Assembly: GCA_007258455.2 (NCBI GenBank)
Contig: VDFB02047230.1
Location: 157,984,635 to 158,048,634 of the forward strand
Direction: 5' to 3'
Length of the DNA: 64,000 nt
Source: Sequoia sempervirens
Taxonomy: Eukaryota; Streptophyta; Pinopsida; Cupressales; Cupressaceae
In this document: positions 58,161 through 64,000 of the stretch, piece by piece
How the letters are laid out: each line of letters opens with the position of its first letter
Numbering within the stretch: position 1 is the first letter of the stretch
Notes under the pieces: model-generated
What the model was told of the DNA's origin: nothing
Databases searched by the model: none
What the model saw: the letters and a program-made list of their open reading frames with translations, nothing else
Position numbers and translations under genes: made by a program

Positions 58161-61100
58161 TATTAATTCCCCAAATCTACACCCTATTTGCTAAGCCTTA
58201 AGTGAACTTAGCATATTTGAACTAACATGGGACTGCTTTCAGGTTGTGGGTAACTTGTTGAATGCAGACCTCTAGTGATAAGGGTTGGCTTCCCCTTTTG
58301 ATGCTGCCTAACTACTGAATCTCTGAAATAAGGGTAAGAGTTTGCATAAAATAAACATAATGTTGGAAAGAAACTAAGGTGATACACCAAAACAACCTAG
58401 ACCTACTAATATCCTTACACATTCAAATTAATATCTCAAAGCTAACTCTCACAACTCCCTTTCCAATGCAATTCACATCAATAATTTATAAAGAGGTGTG
58501 TAAAAGTGTTTTCAAAAGGAAAAATAGACTTCACAATTGATAACACCACTAAACAACATAGTTTATAGCCTGTAAACATACTTTTTCTATCAAATGGATG
58601 CATGAAACATGGGACAAGTTTGTAAAGAAAATGAATTTTCACAAAATAGATTGATCAACCATTAATGACACACCATAAAACATGAAGAGAGAAGATAAAA
58701 ATGCTCCAATATATTAATTCAAAGTGCTTACTATATAATAGGTATGTCTGAGTTACAATACAAATCCATGAAAAACAACTCCAAGAAAGCAAGCTATCCT
58801 TCTACTGGAAAAAGAAAGAACTCCTCTAAATGATCAAAAACAACATACTTAAGCCAAAACCCTAAAAAAAACCCCACACAAGTTTTTCTAGAAGATTCTG
58901 GTCAAATAAAATAGAAAAGGCCCCAAAAGAACCTTCCAGAACTCCCCAAAATTCCCTCCACATGAAGGAAAAATAGGCCAAGTCAATAGTCACCCAAAAA
59001 ATGTGACAAAAAATTCCTCCAGCTGGCCTCCCCTTCACCAAAATCAGTCAAAATAGTATCTCACACTCCCCACACTTCTGCAAGTCATCATTGGTCTTCT
59101 TACAATATTTGACCACATTCCCCATCATGCAATATGCATTTTTTTGAAAACACATGGATTTTAAAAAGTATTAAAGATAGTGATCTTGTTAAGTGATTCA
59201 TAAAACATCACTTAACAAATCACTTTACAATTAAGCCCAAATCAAAGGGCCCCACCATTAAAATGCATTACATTTGTAATTGAAGCAACTAAAAGTGACC
59301 TTCAAACCACTTATATGATATTTCAAAATTGAAAACCAATTCAACATATAATATCATGCCTTAAAGACCCTCAAAAGTTTCCAAGGCATTGACCATCAAC
59401 TCACCATATTTTGCATTACACTCACACATGTCATACACATTGTTTTGCAAAGGCATATAGTCATCAACAACACTTGGCCAACATGGCTGACCTCCAAGTC
59501 CCTTGGAAAGCATATTCCAAGTTGCATGATGTTGGGAAAATACAAGGCACCACACAAAGGTCACATGGCATACTCCATTGTATTGCACACTTAGCATAAG
59601 TCAAAATAAGATAAGAAATCCCTAAGGCATAAAATGCCTAAGTGACAACATATGATGTAAAATGAAGACTTAACAAAGTTTTAAAAGTGGGAAAATTTTA
59701 AAGGCATAAAATTCCTAAGGGAGAACACATGTTTCAGCCCCATCACATTTATCATGTGTTTGATTTTTTAAACAAGGGATAAAAAATCCCATCAAAATTC
59801 CAAAATAGGTCAAACCCTAATCATAAAATACCGAAATGATGAAAAAACATCATCATTTGGTCTTTGAAGAAACTAGAGAATGTTGCTCTACCGCCATGAG
59901 GGTTTGGAAAATACAAGAAAATAGTGTTGACACTGGATTTTAGTCAATTTTTGGCATTTTATGCATGAAATCACAGGTAAATGTGTTTATTTGGCATAAA
60001 TCTACATTTTTGTGAACTTGGAGGCTATTTTTTGGACTTACAGGCTGTGGCCTGTAGCATTTTGATGGAATTTCTTCATTCTCTTTTTTTCTATTGTTGC
60101 TTTCTTCTGTTGACAACTACCATGAGAAGCTTGTCTGAAGCTTTAGAGTGACAAAAATCTTGCAAATTGCAGAGATTGTATGATCAAAACTTTGAGTAAG
60201 TTCAATTGACCACTCCATTGTTGTTTTTGATCAATAAAAATCCATTCAAGCTCTTCATTTTTCTGAGATAACAACAAATGCTCATTTTCCTTTTTCTTTG
60301 CATTTGTTAACAATGACACCTCATTTTTTTTATACTGTTCTTATGAAAAAAAAAACATCACTAGCCACGACCATGAACATGAAAAGTGTGTTTATGCTCA
60401 TTTCTCTCTTAACCCTCATGTATTCTTTTGATTTCCCTCTTTGTATTTCACAGATATGACAACCCAGATGGGTTTCTAGAATGTAGAAAAAGAAAAGAAC
60501 CAACTGTGGGTTCGACCTCCATTATGCAACCTAGGTCTTCTTGTATTCATGATTTTCTGCTTCAATTTCTTGTCTTGAGAAAAACCCTTGTTTGGTTTTC
60601 CTGTAGCATGCATTTTTGATGAATCTACAACTTGCTTGTAAAAAAAACCAAGTGGGTTACATGATTTCTTTATAGATCTCAGATTTACTACAAAGTACAG
60701 ATGATTTTTGCAAATTCTCACTTTTCTGTAGAAAATAATAATGTGGCTCTATTTGTTGAAACCCCAAGTGGGTTTTCACATTTTGTAGGAAAAGGCCAGT
60801 TTTTACCACGGTCTATCATGACACATGAATGACTTTTCACTCCTGTAGAAAGTTTTCCATACTAACATTTCCTTTCACAAATTTTGTAATGAACCCGAAT
60901 GAGCATGTTTTCAATTTGAAAACAACTTTCAGATTTTGTGCAAAAAATGAGGAAATGCCATTGCACAATATGGGTACAATGAAAGCCCCAATTTGTAGCA
61001 AAATGTGTCTTTTAATGGGCATTTAACTAGATTTTTTGTAATGTATTTCATTTCTATAGAATGTTTTTTGAGAAAAAAACCCCAAAATGGGTTTGGTCAC

Positions 61101-64000
61101 TATGAATAACCTGCATTTCACCAAACACACATTTTATTGAAAATATTGGATCTCACAAGAATAGTACTAATTCAGTGACATATATAGGCACCATGAAAAG
61201 CACAATAACAATCCATTTTGTTCCTTTCCTCCCACTACTGGATTCTTTTCTCCTTTTCTGATCATGAGAGACTATTTATTTTTGTCATATTTCTTATTGC
61301 ATTTGTATGGATGAAACATATGTGTATCAATAACACTGGATCTTGTTATGTTTGGGAAACCTTCACCAAAAGATGCCATGAATGCACCTTACCCAAAGCA
61401 TATTTTAGGACCTCCACACATACAAACACAAATATTGTCATTTATCATCTTGCAACAGTGGTACCTAAGATGATGGTACTGCCTCTCCCTTGGACATTGC
61501 TCTCTTCTTGCAACTGGATACATCTATCCTCCTTTATCACCATTGGCCGCTTCTAATTTGTTACCTTTCATGACCTTAAGAAAGGCATAGTTGTTGTCTT
61601 TCATTAATGATAGCTTGTGATTGTTTCGTGATTGTGTCAATGCATTTCCCACATGTGGATGATGATTCTCTTGTACTTTATGCATACCACATCCTTTTCT
61701 TATTCCATCTACAAGTTGTCATCTTGTACTACAATGATTGAAAAAGGTTAAAGGATGAAGCTTATTTTCCTTACTTTAAATGCACAATACAGTGGAACTC
61801 ATTTTCATGATCATGCACTTTCTCACTTTTCCTTTAGACATGACTGTCATACACTTGCATTGCATATTGATGTGTTGTAGCATGAGGTTAACATGCATTT
61901 TTGTTGTTCTTATTCATGAGATCATTGCATTGTTGTCTCATTCACTCCCTTAGGAATATCCTTGTAGCTTGCATGAGATCACATAGAGCACCTTGTTGGT
62001 ACAATGTCACTGCCTTTTAATGATGTTTCAATAACACTATCTTTGATTTATATTTTCTCATCTATCACTTTATTGTTGAAAGCATGATTACTAATGCATA
62101 TGTCGATCCCATGTGCTTATGGATTGAAAAATGATGCTCCAACCTTCATACAATGTTATGATGCATAGACCATACATCCAATACAAACTAGCACTACTGA
62201 CTTGTTGTCAACATCTCCTTAAAATGCACAATTTCCTTCTATCACTTAAGAAGGTCAAAGATTCTTTCAAAACAAAGCATATGTTTCCTCTTCTTGCATT
62301 AGAATGGTGACTAAATAGGAAAGTGTACAACTGGAAACCACCATTAATTTCCATTGAAAGTCCCTAGGCCAAACACCCATGTTCCACTACTATAGGAGCA
62401 TTGTGAAGACTTAATACTCTTTGTTCTACATGACTTTGTTGCTCCACAACTGTTGCCTCAATATCATACTTTCTTTGTTGTTGCATCCCATTGTTTATGC
62501 ATTGAATTGATCAAACCACTCATTAATTGGTGACTTACCTTGAAGCACATCTATGTATGTCAATGCACATGACTACCCCATTCAAACTAATGGCTACTAT
62601 TGTTCATTGATTGAATTTGGGACTGCTTCTTACTTATGCTCTAAAATTGTTGTGAATGGACTGTATTTCATGTCCTCTAATGATCATGCTTATTATTTTA
62701 TTTGTAATATGCTTAGAGGAATCATTTCCAAAGGAAACCATTTGGAAACTTGCTCAATCATTCTTTGTAATATTCTTAGAGAATAGCAGACCCTTGTGTT
62801 ATGGCATAGCAATTGTATCTTGATCACATTATATGAGGGTTCTATTGTTGTCATGACTTCTTGTAATGACATATTCATGATAGGCATATATCTATGTCAA
62901 CTAGAGTTGATGTTTCTTGAATGTCTTTGCCTTTTTTTCCTTTCCATAAACCATCATGCATCGAATGTCATAGGGCAACTTGTTTGTCTAATGTTTGATT
63001 GAGAAGGCCTTTAATTCAGCCTTGTACAACTTCAGATTTTGTTTTTTGTTGTTGTCTTGTTGACATGCTTGGAATTATTTCAAGCCTATCATTTTCTCAA
63101 TCTAAAGGACAATATATAACTTTCATTCATCTAACTTATGAGGGCAGCAAATTAGATGACCATGTTTCTTTTTCATAAAAACACTTATGCTTTGTTTTGA
63201 ATACCTCCCCATGCTTGTCAACCTTGTAAGTTCCTTCAAAGGTGTTGTTTTTGTACTTGTATCATGACCTTGATTCAACCATTTCTCTTTATTTTGTTAT
63301 GTGTGATAAATACACATAGTCTCCTCATTTTAACTTTATTGGACAACCACCTATCACATATGTGGGTGACCTAACAACTCACCTTCCTATGTGATGTGTG
63401 ATTTCTCAATAGGGTTATGGTGAGAGGGGCTTGACAACAACTTGAAATGCTTCCTCATTGTTTGAAAGATGCATAATTGAACTTGATGCATCTATGAAGT
63501 CACTTCCTTATAAACAAATCATGGATCTTCTTAAGAAGATTGAAGGACATATCAACACAATATGTTGCATCTTTTCGATCTGATAATGAAAGTAGATCAA
63601 CTGGTGTGATTCAATATTTATTTAATGCATTCATAATAGATAAATCTTTGATCAAGTTGCTCAATTTACTCTTCTTTCAAAGCATGTTTAGCTCTACCCT
63701 TGTGGGAGCCACATTTAACCCACATGCTATCAATTAATGTGACAATGAAACAATACCCAGACTTGTCCTAAATATGTACTTGAAGCAAACAGTTAGAAAA
63801 TAAATGCATATGTTGGATGTGTTTGATGACTTCATTGTTTTCCAAGATATCCAAGGTTGCATGCTTATTTAATGCACATGTGGATCAATTTATACATGCA
63901 TAGGTAGGTGTTTATGTAAGCATTGAATCTTTCATTTCTTAGAGCTTCACTCTAACATCATGCTTTTTTCAAATGCAAGGTGAGGAGCACTACAGAGCTG
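58161..64000 (-). mobile_element. 5' LTR of the minus-strand Gypsy-like element, very long, runs off the window
   Basis: The left edge TATTAATTCCCC matches 55,797 and, diverged, 1,010. The first ~300 bp match both other copies, and the last ~315 bp of the window match 4,086-4,400. The intervening order of landmarks is broadly parallel to 1,300-4,080, though weakly. If this is one LTR it exceeds 5.8 kb against about 3.7 kb in the left copy, so later insertions probably lengthen it. The stretch contains only short stop-bounded frames; none is proposed as a gene. Confidence 0.4.
61200..63683. other. Interior of the right LTR-like block, possible insertion
   Basis: No counterpart in the left copy was recognised for much of this segment, so it may be extra sequence inserted in the LTR. 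On the minus strand at about 63,160-63,230 one frame reads FEGTYKVDKHGEVFKTKHK, preceded further up by GGCPIKLK and GDYVYLSHITK. This looks like a short, broken coding fragment of unknown family. Confidence 0.3.

Noticed and set aside
61218..61556. 112-codon plus-strand frame
   Set aside because: Its composition matches surrounding T-rich repeat DNA; no domain, and the block is probably LTR-derived.

Overview
The window looks like a stretch of plant nuclear DNA, most probably from a large, repeat-rich gymnosperm (conifer-like) genome. The evidence is AT-rich sequence, one compact conserved plant gene split by a 7.8 kb intron, and decayed transposons almost everywhere else. Most coding remnants are broken by stops and frameshifts, and many of the stops look like C-to-T or G-to-A changes (CAA to TAA, CGA to TGA, TGG to TGA). 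There is no operon, CRISPR array, rRNA or convincing functional tRNA. The gymnosperm assignment is inference.

Layout. (1) 1-19,900 is a field of diverged AT-rich repeats in both orientations. In its middle (10,810-15,588) lies the decayed coding core of a Helentron-type rolling-circle transposon: an OTU-like protease domain, a Cys-rich finger, a DUF6570-like region, a PIF1-like helicase, a fused C-terminal endonuclease/exonuclease/phosphatase (EEP) domain, and a separate RPA70-like OB-fold ORF. The HUH Rep catalytic domain seems to have been removed by an in-frame deletion near 12,488-12,508. One repeat family occurs directly upstream of this core and again twice in the first 5.7 kb, so part of the field is probably derived from the same transposon. 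One of those copies is split at 1,010 by a ~3.7 kb insertion that resembles a solo LTR. (2) 19,990-24,850 is very AT-rich sequence with local tandem duplications. (3) 24,993-33,182 is the only gene that looks intact: a two-exon, 128-aa OB-fold protein of the At4g28440 type. Its intron holds several minisatellite-like duplications. (4) 34,800-42,560 holds a broken unidentified ORF cluster, a tRNA-like SINE remnant and G-poor, pyrimidine-rich gag-like sequence. (5) 46,037-47,236 is the 3' end of an LTR element: an antisense acidic ORF remnant, a polypurine tract and a 368-bp LTR. (6) 49,917-55,797 has a LINE ORF1-like fragment, then a Gypsy-like element with a 5' LTR (50,608-51,979, itself carrying a SINE with an 18-bp target-site duplication), a candidate primer-binding site, a long leader and a Pro/Gln-rich gag-like ORF. 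(7) From 55,797 a second Gypsy element on the minus strand interrupts that gag-like ORF. Its gag, zinc knuckle and protease remnants are followed by a very long LTR of the same family as the 1,010-4,770 insertion.

The order of events can be partly read: element within element at 55,797, SINE within LTR at 50,969, and LTR within repeat at 1,010. The most interesting object is the plant Helentron-like module with OTU, helicase, EEP and RPA parts and a lost Rep domain. All family assignments were made by reading motifs; no searches were run.
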